36,863 nt of DNA from Longimicrobiaceae bacterium (GCA_030146875.1 JASLAX010000197.1:1-36863); one strand, 5' to 3'. Shown: positions 1 through 8,723, counted from the first letter of the stretch. The notes: generated by a model from the sequence alone, not told the origin. Numbers and translations are program-made.

Positions 1-1412
1 CCGAGCGTGTGCGCGGCGAGCACGGGCTCGACCTCCTCGGCGAGGAACTCGTCGACCTGCTGCGGCGCGCGCCCGACGAAGCGCGACGGGTCGAGGGCGA
101 GCCGGAGGTCGTCGAGCGACACGCCGAGCGCGGCGAACGACGCGTCGCCGGCCAGCCGCTCGAGCATGTCGTTGCGCGCGCCGTCGTCCTTCACCGCGCG
201 CGCGGCGGCGACGCTGTGGCCGCGGATCACCTCGTGGACCTGCTGTCGGTCGGCGCCGGCGCGGACGGCGCGGACGAGGATCTCCTCGGTCGCCATGAAC
301 GGTAGCTCGTCGTCGACGCGACGGCGGATGCGCGCCGGGTGCACCTCGGGCCCGCTCGCGATGTTCGTCAGCAGCACGAGGATCGCGTCGGTGGCGAGGA
401 ACGACTCGGGGATCGCGAGGCGGCGATTGGCGGAGTCGTCGAGCGTGCGCTCGAAGAACTGCACGGCGTGCGTCTGGTTCGCGTTAGGCTCGAGCGACTG
501 AACGAAGCGCGCGAGCGCGTTGATGCGCTCCGCGCGCATCGGGTTGCGCTTGTACGCCATCGCCGACGAGCCGATCTGCTCCTTCTCGAACGGCTCCTCG
601 ATCTCGCCGAACGCCTGCAGCACGCGCATGTCGCTCGCGAACTTCGCCGCGCTCGCCGCGACGCCGGCGACCGCGCCGAGCACCTGCGCGTCGACCTTCC
701 GTGTGTACGTCTGCCCCGTCACGGCGAGCGCGCGCGAGAACTCCATCTTCGCCGTCACGCGCCGGTCGAGCTCGCGCACCTTCTCGTGGTCGCCGTCGAA
801 CAGCGAGAGGAACGACGCCTGCGTGCCCGTCGTGCCTTTCACGCCGCGGAACGGAAGCGTGGCGATCCGGTGGTCGAGGTCCGCGAGGTCGAGCAGGAGG
901 TCCTGCATCCACAGCGTCGCGCGCTTGCCGACGGTCGTGAGCTGCGCGGGCTGGATGTGCGTGTAGCCGAGCGTGGGCAGGTCGCGGTGCGTGCGCGCGA
1001 ACTCCGACAGGTTCGCCACCGCCGCCACGATGCGCCGCGCGACCAGGCGCAGGGCTTCGCGGTGCTGGATGAGGTCGGTGTTGTCGCCCACGTAGGCGCT
1101 GGTGGCGCCCAGGTGGATGATGCCGCGCGCCTCCGGGGCCTGCTCGCCCAGGTGGTGCACGTGCGCCATCACGTCGTGGCGAAGCTCGCGCTCCAGCTCC
1201 GCGGCGCGCTTCAGGTCGAAGTCGTCCAGGTGCTCGCGCAGCGCGGCCACGGCCTCGGGCGGGACAGGCAGGCCCAGCTCGGCCTCGGCCTCCGCCAGCG
1301 CCAGCCAGAGCCGCCGCCAAGTCCCGAACTTGAAGCGCGCGGAGAAGATCCGCGACATCTCGGGCGAGGCGTAGCGCTCGGTGAGCGGGTTGGAGTAGCG
1401 GTCGCTCGACAT
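1..1412 (-). CDS. purB: Adenylosuccinate lyase, 3' end cut by the window edge
   Basis: Cleaves adenylosuccinate to AMP and SAICAR to AICAR in cytoplasmic purine synthesis. The frame begins at the ATG read from 1412 (MSSDRYSNPLTERYASPEM) and stays open to base 1, so about 470 residues are visible, close to the family's full length; only the last residues and the stop are missing. The fumarase/lyase-superfamily signature GSSAMAYKRNP is encoded at about 542-570 and the segment TSAYVGDNTDLIQ near 1070-1110; both are typical of PurB. The gene lies 4 nt after the truA stop on the same strand, so the two are probably cotranscribed from the truA promoter. Identification is firm. Confidence 0.95.
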   Translation of the reverse strand, partial: MSSDRYSNPLTERYASPEMSRIFSARFKFGTWRRLWLALAEAEAELGLPVPPEAVAALREHLDDFDLKRAAELERELRHDVMAHVHHLGEQAPEARGIIHLGATSAYVGDNTDLIQHREALRLVARRIVAAVANLSEFARTHRDLPTLGYTHIQPAQLTTVGKRATLWMQDLLLDLADLDHRIATLPFRGVKGTTGTQASFLSLFDGDHEKVRELDRRVTAKMEFSRALAVTGQTYTRKVDAQVLGAVAGVAASAAKFASDMRVLQAFGEIEEPFEKEQIGSSAMAYKRNPMRAERINALARFVQSLEPNANQTHAVQFFERTLDDSANRRLAIPESFLATDAILVLLTNIASGPEVHPARIRRRVDDELPFMATEEILVRAVRAGADRQQVHEVIRGHSVAAARAVKDDGARNDMLERLAGDASFAALGVSLDDLRLALDPSRFVGRAPQQVDEFLAEEVEPVLAAHTL

Positions 1413-1416
1413 GGCC

Positions 1417-2190
1417 TCAGCCCTCGGGTTCGGTATCGGGGTACGTCACGGCGCGCAGGAAAAGTCCCTCCGGCGGCGCGGGCGGGGAGGTCTCCATCCC
1501 CGGCTGGTTCGCCAGCAGGGCGGCCATCTCCGCGAGGGGACGGAGCCCCAGGCCGATCTCCACCATCGTCCCGACGAGATAGCGCACCATGTGGTGCAGG
1601 AAGCGGTTGGCCGCCACGTGGAGCTCCACGCCCGCGTCCTCCCAGCCCTCCCAGCGCGCCTCGGTCACGACGCAGCGGTCGCCGCGCTCCTCCTGCCCCG
1701 CCTTGGCGAAGGCGCGGAACGAGTGGTCGCCGGGGAGCAGCGCGGCCGCCTCGGCGAGCAGGGCGCGGTCGGGCTCCTTCCCCAGCGCCCAGCACCAGCG
1801 GCGGCGGAACGGCGAGCGCGCCGCCTCGGTCGTTCCCACGCGGTAGACGTAGGCGCGCGAGACGGCGTCGTAGCGCGGGTGGAAGCGCGGCGCGGCCTCG
1901 GCCGCGTCCACCACCCAGACGTCCCGGGCCAGCAGCGCGTTCATGGCGCGGCGGAGGGCGTGGGGCGTCCACCCGGCCGGGACGTCGGCGGACGCCACCT
2001 GCCCCAGGGCGTGGACCCCGCGGTCCGTGCGGCCGGATCCCGTCACGCGGCAGGGCGCGTCGGTCAGGCGGGAGAGGACGCGCTCCAGCTCTCCCTGCAC
2101 CGTCCGCTGCCCCGGCTGGAGCTGCCACCCGAAGAAGTCGCGCCCGTCGTAGTGGACGGTGAAGCGGATGCGGCGCGGGGCGGTCTGCAT
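1417..2190 (-). CDS. truA: tRNA pseudouridine synthase A (positions 38-40)
   Basis: Makes pseudouridine at positions 38-40 of the tRNA anticodon arm. The 257-residue product has the family length and carries the catalytic motif SGRTDRGVHA at residues 52-61, with the nucleophile Asp56. RFLHHMVRYLVG near residue 195 is the second conserved block. The ATG at 2190 starts only about 9 nt from the -10 box of a well-matched promoter, so the mRNA has a very short leader or none. purB follows after 4 nt. No oddities in the sequence. Confidence 0.96.
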   Translation of the reverse strand: MQTAPRRIRFTVHYDGRDFFGWQLQPGQRTVQGELERVLSRLTDAPCRVTGSGRTDRGVHALGQVASADVPAGWTPHALRRAMNALLARDVWVVDAAEAAPRFHPRYDAVSRAYVYRVGTTEAARSPFRRRWCWALGKEPDRALLAEAAALLPGDHSFRAFAKAGQEERGDRCVVTEARWEGWEDAGVELHVAANRFLHHMVRYLVGTMVEIGLGLRPLAEMAALLANQPGMETSPPAPPEGLFLRAVTYPDTEPEG

Positions 2191-2199
2191 GGGGGCGGA

Positions 2200-2227
2200 A
2201 ACCTAGGCTCCTCCCCGCCGCTGTCAA
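2200..2227 (-). promoter_or_regulatory. Promoter of truA-purB
   Basis: Read on the minus strand: TTGACA (2227-2222), a 16-bp spacer, then TAGGTT (2205-2200). The -35 is a perfect sigma-70 match. The -10 ends 9 nt before the truA ATG, so transcription should begin at or just before the start codon. It is divergent from the promoter of the GAF gene 35 bp away. Confidence 0.75.
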
Positions 2228-2261
2228 GCGAATCTCCCCCCGCCCGGGGCCGTGCGCTCCA

Positions 2262-2291
2262 TTGACGGGCGCCCGCGGAAGCCCCTAGTAT
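2262..2291 (+). promoter_or_regulatory. Promoter of the GAF-trpD operon
   Basis: TTGACG (2262-2267), an 18-bp spacer and TAGTAT (2286-2291). The -10 hexamer overlaps an in-frame ATG at 2290, which therefore cannot lie in the transcript from this promoter. This is why the next ATG at 2335 is chosen as the start. Confidence 0.65.
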
Positions 2292-2334
2292 GGTGAGCCC
2301 CCCTGCGCCCGAACCCTCTCCGCGGCACCCCGCC

Positions 2335-3591
2335 ATGCGCTTCTCCGTCCGGCTCCACGACGCGGTGGACATGGACACCGTCCTCCGCCGCCTGCTCCCC
2401 CTTCTGGCGGGCGCCCGCGGCGACCGGCGCGTCACCTTCGCGGCGCTGGACCCCACGCTGCGCCTGCTCACCAGGCGCTGGACCACCACCGCCGCGGGCG
2501 AGGTGGAGGAGGCCGAGCTGGACCTGGCCCCCTCGCTGCTCCACTCCCTGCTGGAGACCGACGCTTCGGGCGACCGCGCCCTGCGCCCCGCCGACTCCGC
2601 CTCGTCGTGGGTGCTGGATGCGCTCTTCCCCGGGTTGGAGCCGGCGAAGACCTGGGTGCGCGCCCGCGCCGTGGCCCACGAGGGCCGCTGGCTGGGCGTG
2701 CTGGCCATCGCCGACCCGCGGCGCTGGTGGCTGCCGAAGGGGAACGACGACTCGGTGCTGGCCGGGGGCGACGTGCTGGAGCTCTGCCTGGGCCGCGCGC
2801 TGGTCCTGCGCGAGCGGGCCGCGGTCGCCGCGACCTCGTCCATCGAGTTCATCGCCGAGGTCCCGCCGTCGGAGGCCGAGCCCGTGCCGTCCTACCTCTC
2901 GGTGGACGACACCGAGGCGCTGGCGGTGGCCGACCGGGCGGCGGAGGAGGCCGTCGCCGCGCTCCGCTCGCGCCTGGGGAAGATGGAGGACGCCACGGCC
3001 AGCGCCACCGAGATGCTGATGGAGGCCCACGTGGAGCTGGACCGCCGCACCTCGCGGCTCCGGCGCCAGGCCCGCTTGATGTACCTGCTCCGCCGCCTGC
3101 TGCAGCGCAACGCCGAGGGCATCGCCCCGCACGACCTGGCGCAGGAGATCGTCCGCACCGTCTCGGAGGCGTTCGAAGGGCGGCGCTGCTCCGTCCTGCT
3201 CCTGGACGGTGCCGAAGGGGCGGAGGAGCTTCGGCTGGGCGCCGCCGTCGGCCTTCCGCCTCGGGTGTCGGACGCCGACGTGCGGGTGCCGCTGGACGGC
3301 GGGATCAGCGGCCACGTGGTCCGCACCTCCTCCGCCGTGGTCGCCCGCGACCACGACGAGGCCGCCACGCACCCGCTGATCCGGGACGAGCTCTACACCG
3401 GCGACGCGTTCGTCTCCCTCCCGCTCTGCTGCCGCGGCCAGGTCTTGGGCGTGCTGAACCTCACGAACTTCCGCGAGGGGACGATCGACGACACCGAGCT
3501 GGAGCAGCTCCGGCTGGTCACGCTCTGCGTGGGGCTGCTGATCGACCACGCGCGGCTCACCGAGCGCCTCTTCGCCACGGAGGGCCGGTGA
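2335..3591 (+). CDS. GAF-domain protein, function unknown
   Basis: A 418-residue soluble protein. The N-terminal about 190 residues match no domain I can name. A helical, probably coiled-coil stretch follows (about residues 200-265, rich in Ala, Glu and Arg). A C-terminal GAF domain (about 265-405) contains a typical core (CSVLLLDGAEGAEELRLGAA, then GGISGHVV, then SLPLCCRGQVLGVLNLTN). GAF domains bind small ligands or mediate dimers; no output domain is attached. The frame extends upstream to an ATG at 2290, but that codon overlaps a -10 box, so I start at 2335. The stop overlaps the trpD start (GTGA), implying translational coupling, yet nothing links the protein to tryptophan synthesis. Confidence 0.8.
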   Translation: MRFSVRLHDAVDMDTVLRRLLPLLAGARGDRRVTFAALDPTLRLLTRRWTTTAAGEVEEAELDLAPSLLHSLLETDASGDRALRPADSASSWVLDALFPGLEPAKTWVRARAVAHEGRWLGVLAIADPRRWWLPKGNDDSVLAGGDVLELCLGRALVLRERAAVAATSSIEFIAEVPPSEAEPVPSYLSVDDTEALAVADRAAEEAVAALRSRLGKMEDATASATEMLMEAHVELDRRTSRLRRQARLMYLLRRLLQRNAEGIAPHDLAQEIVRTVSEAFEGRRCSVLLLDGAEGAEELRLGAAVGLPPRVSDADVRVPLDGGISGHVVRTSSAVVARDHDEAATHPLIRDELYTGDAFVSLPLCCRGQVLGVLNLTNFREGTIDDTELEQLRLVTLCVGLLIDHARLTERLFATEGR

Positions 3592-4634
3592 CGGAGGCCG
3601 CCGCGCCGGTGGAGGCGGACCTCGCGGAGCTGATCCGCAGCGCGGCCGCCCGGCCGCTCTCGGCGGCGGAGGCGGAGCGGGCGTTCGGGTTCGTGATGGA
3701 CGGCAACGCCACGCCGGTGCAGATGTCGGCGCTGCTGGTCGCCATCCGCGTCCGCGGAGCCGTGCCGGAGGAGGTGGCGGGCGGCGTCCGCGCCCTGCGC
3801 CGCGCCATGGTGCCCGTGCCGACGGACCCCGAGGGGCTGGTGGACACCTGCGGCACCGGCGGCGGCGCCCTGACGACCTTCAACATCTCCACCGCCGCCG
3901 CGCTGCTCGCCGCCGGGGCGGGGGTGCGGGTCGCCAAGCACGGGAACCGCTCCTTCACCTCCCGCTGCGGCAGCGCCGACGTGCTGGAGGCGCTGGGCGT
4001 GCGCCTGGAGCTCTCGCCCGAGCACGAGGCCGAGGTCCTGGCCCGCTGCGGGCTCGTCTTCATGTTCGCGCCGCTGCACCACCCGGCCATGCGCCACGTG
4101 GGACCCGTCCGCCGCGAGCTGGGGATGCCGACGATCATGAACGTGCTGGGCCCCGTCACCAACCCCGCCGGCGCCCGCCGGCAGGTGGTCGGCGTCTCCG
4201 ACCCCGCGCTCCTCCCCCTGATCGCCGGGGCGCTCCACGAGCTGGGCCACGACCACGCCCTGATCGTGCACGGCGAGCCCGGCCTGGACGAGCTGAGCCC
4301 CCTGGGCACCACCCGCCTCTTCGACGTGGGACCGGACGGCGTGGAGGAGGGCGTGTTCGACCCGGCCGAGCTGGGGTGGAAGGGCTTCGCCGCCGCCGAC
4401 CTGGCCGGCGGCGAGCGCGACGACAACGCCCGCAGGGTGGTGGACGTCCTGCGCGGCCGCGTGGGAGGCGCCGCCCGCGCCGCCGTCACCCTGAACGCCG
4501 GCGCCGCGCTCTACGTGGCCGGCGTCGGCGCCTCCCTGGTGGACGGAGTCGCCCGCGCCGAGGCCGCCCTGGACGCGGGCGCCGGCTGGGAGAAGCTCCA
4601 GGCCCTCCGCGAGGCCACCCGGGCCACGGCCTGA
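3588..4634 (+). CDS. trpD: Anthranilate phosphoribosyltransferase
   Basis: Transfers phosphoribose from PRPP to anthranilate, the second step of tryptophan synthesis. The start is GTG at 3588, overlapping the preceding stop by 4 nt; the product is 348 residues, the family norm. The PRPP loop DTCGTGGG is followed by FNISTAAALLAAGAGVRVAKHGNRS with the conserved KHGNRS, and LDELSP lies near residue 240. The Asp common in the GTGGD form of the loop is Gly here; I believe related sequences show this too. No other trp gene is present, so the pathway is dispersed. The 258-bp gap to recN shows no clear terminator. Confidence 0.95.
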   Translation: MTEAAAPVEADLAELIRSAAARPLSAAEAERAFGFVMDGNATPVQMSALLVAIRVRGAVPEEVAGGVRALRRAMVPVPTDPEGLVDTCGTGGGALTTFNISTAAALLAAGAGVRVAKHGNRSFTSRCGSADVLEALGVRLELSPEHEAEVLARCGLVFMFAPLHHPAMRHVGPVRRELGMPTIMNVLGPVTNPAGARRQVVGVSDPALLPLIAGALHELGHDHALIVHGEPGLDELSPLGTTRLFDVGPDGVEEGVFDPAELGWKGFAAADLAGGERDDNARRVVDVLRGRVGGAARAAVTLNAGAALYVAGVGASLVDGVARAEAALDAGAGWEKLQALREATRATA

Positions 4635-4881
4635 CCGCGGCAGGCCCCGCGCTGGTCTCCGCGGACGCAGCCTCGGCTCCGGCCGGGAGCCCCCGGTCCA
4701 AAGGCGAATCCCATCCACCCTCGTCGCTCCATCCCCCGCCGGATTCCCGCCGCGCGTCCGAATCCGTATCACCCGTGTCGTCAGGTGCTTGCGGGGCGGG
4801 GAGCACCCCCTGGCCGAACGCGCCTCCCGGCCGTACCATCCTTCCCTCCCGACGGCCCCGAACCGCGCCCTCGCTTCGGTG

Positions 4882-4887
4882 TATCTT
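4882..4887 (+). promoter_or_regulatory. Possible -10 box of recN (leaderless type)
   Basis: TATCTT ends 5 nt before the recN ATG. No -35 match is visible 16-18 bp upstream and there is no Shine-Dalgarno sequence. The layout resembles TANNNT boxes of leaderless genes; the same hexamer sits 7 nt before lipB. Confidence 0.4.
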
Positions 4888-4892
4888 CGCTC

Positions 4893-6569
4893 ATGCTTTC
4901 CGAGCTTCGCATCCGCAACTTCGCCCTGATCGACCGGCTCAGCGTCCGGCTCGGTCCCGGGCTGAACGTGCTGACCGGCGAGACCGGGGCGGGCAAGTCC
5001 ATCATCGTGGGCGCGCTCTCGCTCCTGCTCGGCGAGCGTGCCTCGTCCGACGTGGTGCGCGCCGGCGAGCAGCGCGCGTCGGTGGAGGGCGTCTTCGACG
5101 TCACGGGGCTGGAGGCCGTACACGGCCTGCTCGACGAGCGCGGGATCGAGCCGGAGGACGGCCTGCTCGTCCTCAAGCGTGAGGTGGCGGTGGAGGGGCG
5201 CTCCCGCGCGTGGATCAACGGCTCGCCGACGACCGCCTCCGTCCTGGGCGAGGTCGGACGGGCGCTGGTGGACCTTCACGGCCAGCACGAGCACCAGACG
5301 CTCCTGCACCGCGACGAGCAGCGCGCCATCCTGGATGCCTACGCCGACGCCGGGGCGCTCCGCGCGCGCGTCGCCTCCGCCTACTCCGCCGCCGCCGCCG
5401 TGCGCCGCGAGATCGAGGCGCTCGAGACCCGCCGCCGCGAAGCCGCGCAGCGCGCCGACTTCCTGCGCTTCCAGGCCGACGAGATCGAGGCCGCCGACCT
5501 GCGCGCGGGGGAGGAGGACGAGCTGGAGGACGAGGCCCGCCGCCTCTCCCACTCCGAGGAGCTCACCGCGCTCTCCACGGGGCTGGCGGAGGGGATCAGC
5601 TCGATGGAGGACGCGCTGGTCGAGCGCGTGGCGGCGCTGCGGCGCCCGCTGGAGCAGCTCCTCCGCATCGATCCCTCGCAGGAGGGCGAGCTGCGCGACC
5701 TGTACGACTCGGCGTACTACTCCCTGCAGGAGCTGGGGGAGCGGATGGAGCGCTACGCCTCCACCATCGAGCACGACCCCGCGCGCCTGGACCAGATCCG
5801 CCGCCGCCAGGACCTGATCTACCGTCTGCGCACCAAGCACGGCGGCACGGTGGAGGAGGTGCTGGAGATCGGCCGCGCGGCCCGGGCGGAGCTGGACCTG
5901 GTCGACGGCGCCGAGCTCGACCTGGCCGCCCTGCGGAAGCGCCTGGCCGCGGCGGAGGAGGAGCTGACCGCCGCCGCCGCCGAGCTGACCGCCGTCCGCG
6001 AGGCCGCCCTGGAGCGCCTCGCCGGGGAGGTCGGCGCCGTGCTCCCCGAGCTGGGGATGCCCTCCGGCGTCTTCCGCGCCGTCCGCATCCCGCTCCCCGC
6101 GCCCGGTCCCCACGGTGCGGAAGAGGTGGAGCTGCGCGTGTCCGTGAACCGCGGCTTCGATCCCAAGCCGCTCTCCGCGGTGGCGTCCGGCGGCGAGCTG
6201 TCACGCATCATGCTGGCGCTCAAGACCATCCTGGCCCGCCTGGACGCCGTCCCCACGCTGATTTTCGACGAGGTGGACACCGGCATCGGCGGGCGGGTGG
6301 CGCTGCAGGTGGGGGACAAGATGCGCGGCGTGGCCGGCAGCCATCAGGTCTTCGCCATCACCCACCTGCCGCAGATCGCCTCCCGCGCCCACCAGCACTT
6401 CCTGGTGGAGAAGGAGGAGCGCGACGGCCGCACCGCCACCGCCGTCCGCGCCCTGGACGACGACGAGCGCGTGGAGGAGATCGCCCGCATGCTCGGCGGC
6501 GACCCCGAGAGCGCCGTCTCGCTGGAGCACGCCCGCGAGCTGCTCGGCCGGGGTGTCCGCGTGGCGTGA
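4893..6569 (+). CDS. recN: DNA repair protein RecN
   Basis: SMC-like ATPase acting in double-strand-break repair. The 558-residue product has Walker A GETGAGKS at residues 29-36, a long central coiled-coil region rich in Arg, Glu and Ala (about 150-370), the ABC signature SGGELSRIMLALK, then Walker B LIFDEVDTGIGG and the switch region ITHLPQIAS. The start MLSELRIRNFALIDRL is the canonical RecN N-terminus. An in-frame ATG 108 nt upstream is rejected because the extra residues are unlike the family. A strong hairpin terminator follows. Confidence 0.96.
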   Translation: MLSELRIRNFALIDRLSVRLGPGLNVLTGETGAGKSIIVGALSLLLGERASSDVVRAGEQRASVEGVFDVTGLEAVHGLLDERGIEPEDGLLVLKREVAVEGRSRAWINGSPTTASVLGEVGRALVDLHGQHEHQTLLHRDEQRAILDAYADAGALRARVASAYSAAAAVRREIEALETRRREAAQRADFLRFQADEIEAADLRAGEEDELEDEARRLSHSEELTALSTGLAEGISSMEDALVERVAALRRPLEQLLRIDPSQEGELRDLYDSAYYSLQELGERMERYASTIEHDPARLDQIRRRQDLIYRLRTKHGGTVEEVLEIGRAARAELDLVDGAELDLAALRKRLAAAEEELTAAAAELTAVREAALERLAGEVGAVLPELGMPSGVFRAVRIPLPAPGPHGAEEVELRVSVNRGFDPKPLSAVASGGELSRIMLALKTILARLDAVPTLIFDEVDTGIGGRVALQVGDKMRGVAGSHQVFAITHLPQIASRAHQHFLVEKEERDGRTATAVRALDDDERVEEIARMLGGDPESAVSLEHARELLGRGVRVA

Positions 6570-6593
6570 CGACCGCTCGGCTGCAAGCGCGGT

Positions 6594-6628
6594 GAGGGGC
6601 GGATCCCGGGTGGGATCCGCCCCTCTTT
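6594..6628 (+). terminator. Rho-independent terminator of recN
   Basis: Perfect 14-bp stem (6594-6607 with 6612-6625), loop GGGT, then TTT. It lies 24 nt after the recN stop. Confidence 0.8.
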
Positions 6629-6750
6629 CCGAATCGAGGTCGCGACAACGACCCTGCGCACGCCTGTCTCGACCGAGGCCCTGCTGCCCTGCACCCACCT
6701 CTGGCCGGTCGACCACGTCGGCTGTCGAGCCTCCCGGAACCCAGAACGCA

Positions 6751-6801
6751 GTCGTTCCGGAGGGACGATCGCCGTTCTTGGCCGGGGGCTTTACGCCCCG
6801 G
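6751..6801 (+). repeat. Dispersed intergenic repeat, copy A
   Basis: About 50 bp matching the reverse complement of 17016-17067 at roughly 80-85 percent by eye. Shared blocks are GGAGGGACGA, GTTCTT and the hairpin half GCCGGGGGCTT, followed by the opposing CCCC-rich arm. The hairpin part contains the stop codon of the minus-strand gene that ends at 6791, so that gene's last residues are encoded by the repeat. Confidence 0.6.
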
Positions 6802-8311
6802 GAGTGCGGAGCGTCGGAGGAGGCGTCGTCGTGGGAGGACGCGTCGTGGTAGGAGGGGCGGGAGCAGGAGCCGCGGGAGCCGCCGTGGTGTCCGCCGGGC
6901 TCTCCGCCGGCGCGGGGCGCGGGCGGCGGCGGAAGGTGTGGTAGAGACGGCCGGAGAGCGTCAGCACCGATGCCTTCGGCGCGGCGTCGCCGCCCACCAG
7001 GGCACGCTGGACCATCACGCCCACCTCGAACGGGAAGGCGGCGTCGCCCGCCCGGTGCGCGCCGAGCGCCGTGTAGCTCGCCCCCAGCCCCAGGAGGTGG
7101 GACGTCCACCCCTCCGTCGTCTCGAAGCCGCCCAGGAAGACGCCGCCGTCGCCCGTCACCGTGGTCGCTCCTGCGCGGTGCATCGCGTACCGCCCCGCGA
7201 AGGCGATCTCACGCGTCAGGCGGTAGCGGGGCGTCACCTCCACGCGGGCGCGGACGCCGGGCTTCAGGGTCACCGTGGTGAGCGTGGAGGCCGGCGGGAA
7301 CGGCTGGCCCTCGGTGAACACGCGGCGCTCGCCGTCGGCCCCCAGCAGGTACTCCACCCGCGCGCCGCCGCCCACCCACCACCGGCGCGAGAGCGCCGCG
7401 TCGCCGTCCAGCTCCACCGCCACGCCGGCGTGCCCGCCGGCGTAGGGAAGCTCCAGCAGGTTCGCGGGATTCCGGGACGCGCCCGTGGGCAGGCGCGCGG
7501 AGAGGCCGACGGCCGCGCGGATGCCGCCGGCGGAGTCGGGCACCTCGGGTCCGGGGAACGGGTCGGAGAGCTGGTAGCGGAGCCCCACCTCCACGTCGCC
7601 CAGGCGCCACGAGTTGCGGTTGGTCCGCAGGGGAACCAGGCCGAAGTCCTCCCCCATCAGCAGCGTGTCCAGCCCCCCCGTGGTCAGGGCGCTCACGGGG
7701 AGGATGGCGGTGTCGGCGGTGGCGGCCAGCAGCCGCTCCTGGATCGCACGCCCCGCGGCGGAGGTGGAGGTGGGGAGGAAGCGCGAGGCGCCGAGCGCCG
7801 CGAAGCCGGCGACGCGGCCGAAGCGCGTGCGGTTCCCGAGCGTGTCGGGGTTCGCGCCCAGCGTGCCGCCCTCCAGCAGCGAGGCCAGGACGCTCGTCCC
7901 TCGCCGCTCGAAGGGGACGACCACGCGGGCCGAGAGGCCGCGGCGGATCCCCGCCTCCACCGTCAGCGGCACCTCGCGGGCGTCCGCCGCCAGGTCCAGG
8001 CGCAGCGAGCCCAGCAGCAGGTTCTCGGGCGTCGCCGTGAACGGCGTGGGCCCCGCCGTCGCGCCGTAGAAGCGGTTGAGCTCCGTCTGCAGGGGGAGCA
8101 GGGATGGGAAGCGGGTGGCGGAGAGCGGGCCGCCCACCCCGGCGCCCAGCGCGCCGCCGAAGCGCTCGCGGTAGCTCGCGTAGTGTCCCGCGACCTGCAC
8201 CGATACCGTCCCGCGCGGAATCACCTGCGCCTGGCCGGCCTGCGCCGCGCCGCGCGCGGGGAGCAGGAGCAGGGCGGCGAGAACCAGGGTCGGGGTACGC
8301 GGCGGCTTCAT
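6791..8311 (-). CDS. Secreted, probably outer-membrane beta-barrel protein, function unknown
   Basis: A 506-residue protein with a signal peptide (MKPPRTPTLVLAALLLLPARG, likely cleaved after AAQA). The body has many alternating hydrophobic/polar stretches with Gly, Tyr and Arg (GLRYQLSDPF, VAVELDGDAALSRRWWVGGG, RVEYLLG), the look of a transmembrane beta-barrel. The C-terminal 40 residues are a Pro/Thr/Ala-rich tail (PAPAPPTTTRPPTTTPPP), unusual for a barrel, which normally ends in an aromatic residue. The last codons and stop lie in a dispersed repeat, so the tail may be a late addition. The start was set at the ATG before the signal peptide; the frame is open further upstream into the tRNA region. 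I do not recognise the family. Confidence 0.7.
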   Translation of the reverse strand: MKPPRTPTLVLAALLLLPARGAAQAGQAQVIPRGTVSVQVAGHYASYRERFGGALGAGVGGPLSATRFPSLLPLQTELNRFYGATAGPTPFTATPENLLLGSLRLDLAADAREVPLTVEAGIRRGLSARVVVPFERRGTSVLASLLEGGTLGANPDTLGNRTRFGRVAGFAALGASRFLPTSTSAAGRAIQERLLAATADTAILPVSALTTGGLDTLLMGEDFGLVPLRTNRNSWRLGDVEVGLRYQLSDPFPGPEVPDSAGGIRAAVGLSARLPTGASRNPANLLELPYAGGHAGVAVELDGDAALSRRWWVGGGARVEYLLGADGERRVFTEGQPFPPASTLTTVTLKPGVRARVEVTPRYRLTREIAFAGRYAMHRAGATTVTGDGGVFLGGFETTEGWTSHLLGLGASYTALGAHRAGDAAFPFEVGVMVQRALVGGDAAPKASVLTLSGRLYHTFRRRPRPAPAESPADTTAAPAAPAPAPPTTTRPPTTTPPPTLRTPGA

Positions 8312-8449
8312 CGGTCGGCGGGCTGGGGTCGCGCGCCGGGGCGTCCGGCGCGCGAGGAGGGTAGCGCGCCCGCGCGCCGCCGTCAACGCGCTCCGCCGGG
8401 GCGTGGGGTGGGAGCCCAGGGGCGATGTGGACCGGCGCGCGGCGAGGGG

Positions 8450-8478
8450 TTGACCCCCGGGAGGGGGGCGATTATACT
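8450..8478 (+). promoter_or_regulatory. Strong promoter of the tRNA cluster
   Basis: TTGACC (8450-8455), a 17-bp spacer and TATACT (8473-8478). It sits 16 nt before the first base of tRNA-Gly and is the best promoter match in the window. Confidence 0.85.
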
Positions 8479-8494
8479 TGCCCTCCGTTTCGCC

Positions 8495-8567
8495 GCGGGC
8501 ATAGCTCAGTTGGTAGAGCGCAACCTTGCCAAGGTTGAGGTCGCCGGTTCGAGTCCGGTTGCCCGCT
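8495..8567 (+). tRNA. tRNA-Gly (GCC)
   Basis: 73 nt cloverleaf: acceptor GCGGGCA with TGCCCGC, D arm GCTC/GAGC, anticodon stem CAACC/GGTTG with loop TTGCCAA (anticodon GCC at 8528-8530), T loop TTCGAGT, discriminator T. CCA is not encoded. Confidence 0.97.
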
Positions 8568-8588
8568 CTGGTGCCCGCATCGGGTAAC

Positions 8589-8659
8589 GGCGCCGTGGCC
8601 AAGTGGTAAGGCAGAGGACTGCAAATCCTCGACCCCCGGTTCGAATCCGGGCGGCGCCT
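8589..8659 (+). tRNA. tRNA-Cys (GCA)
   Basis: 71 nt cloverleaf: acceptor GGCGCCG with CGGCGCC, anticodon stem GAGGA/TCCTC, loop CTGCAAA (anticodon GCA), T loop TTCGAAT. The discriminator is T, the known identity base of cysteine tRNAs. CCA is not encoded. Confidence 0.97.
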
Positions 8660-8695
8660 CTGGGCCGTCGGGATTCCCGAGAAGGAACCGGGGGG

Positions 8696-8723
8696 TTGAC
8701 GATCCGATGGCAGGTGGTTAACT
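8696..8723 (+). promoter_or_regulatory. Promoter between tRNA-Cys and tRNA-Glu
   Basis: TTGACG (8696-8701), a 16-bp spacer and TTAACT (8718-8723; TAACTT with a 17-bp spacer is the alternative). It lies about 31 nt upstream of tRNA-Glu, so the tRNA run probably has at least two transcription units. Confidence 0.55.

Noticed and set aside
4635..4892. Possible third copy of the dispersed repeat or a small gene between trpD and recN
   Set aside because: There is a loose resemblance around 4690-4720 (AGCCCCCGG followed by an A-rich stretch), but the match is too poor to count, and no frame has a ribosome-binding site or plausible composition.
3393..6113. 906-codon open frame on the minus strand opposite trpD and recN
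   Set aside because: Same reason: the sense genes have full family motifs, and the antisense product has biased composition and no recognisable motif.
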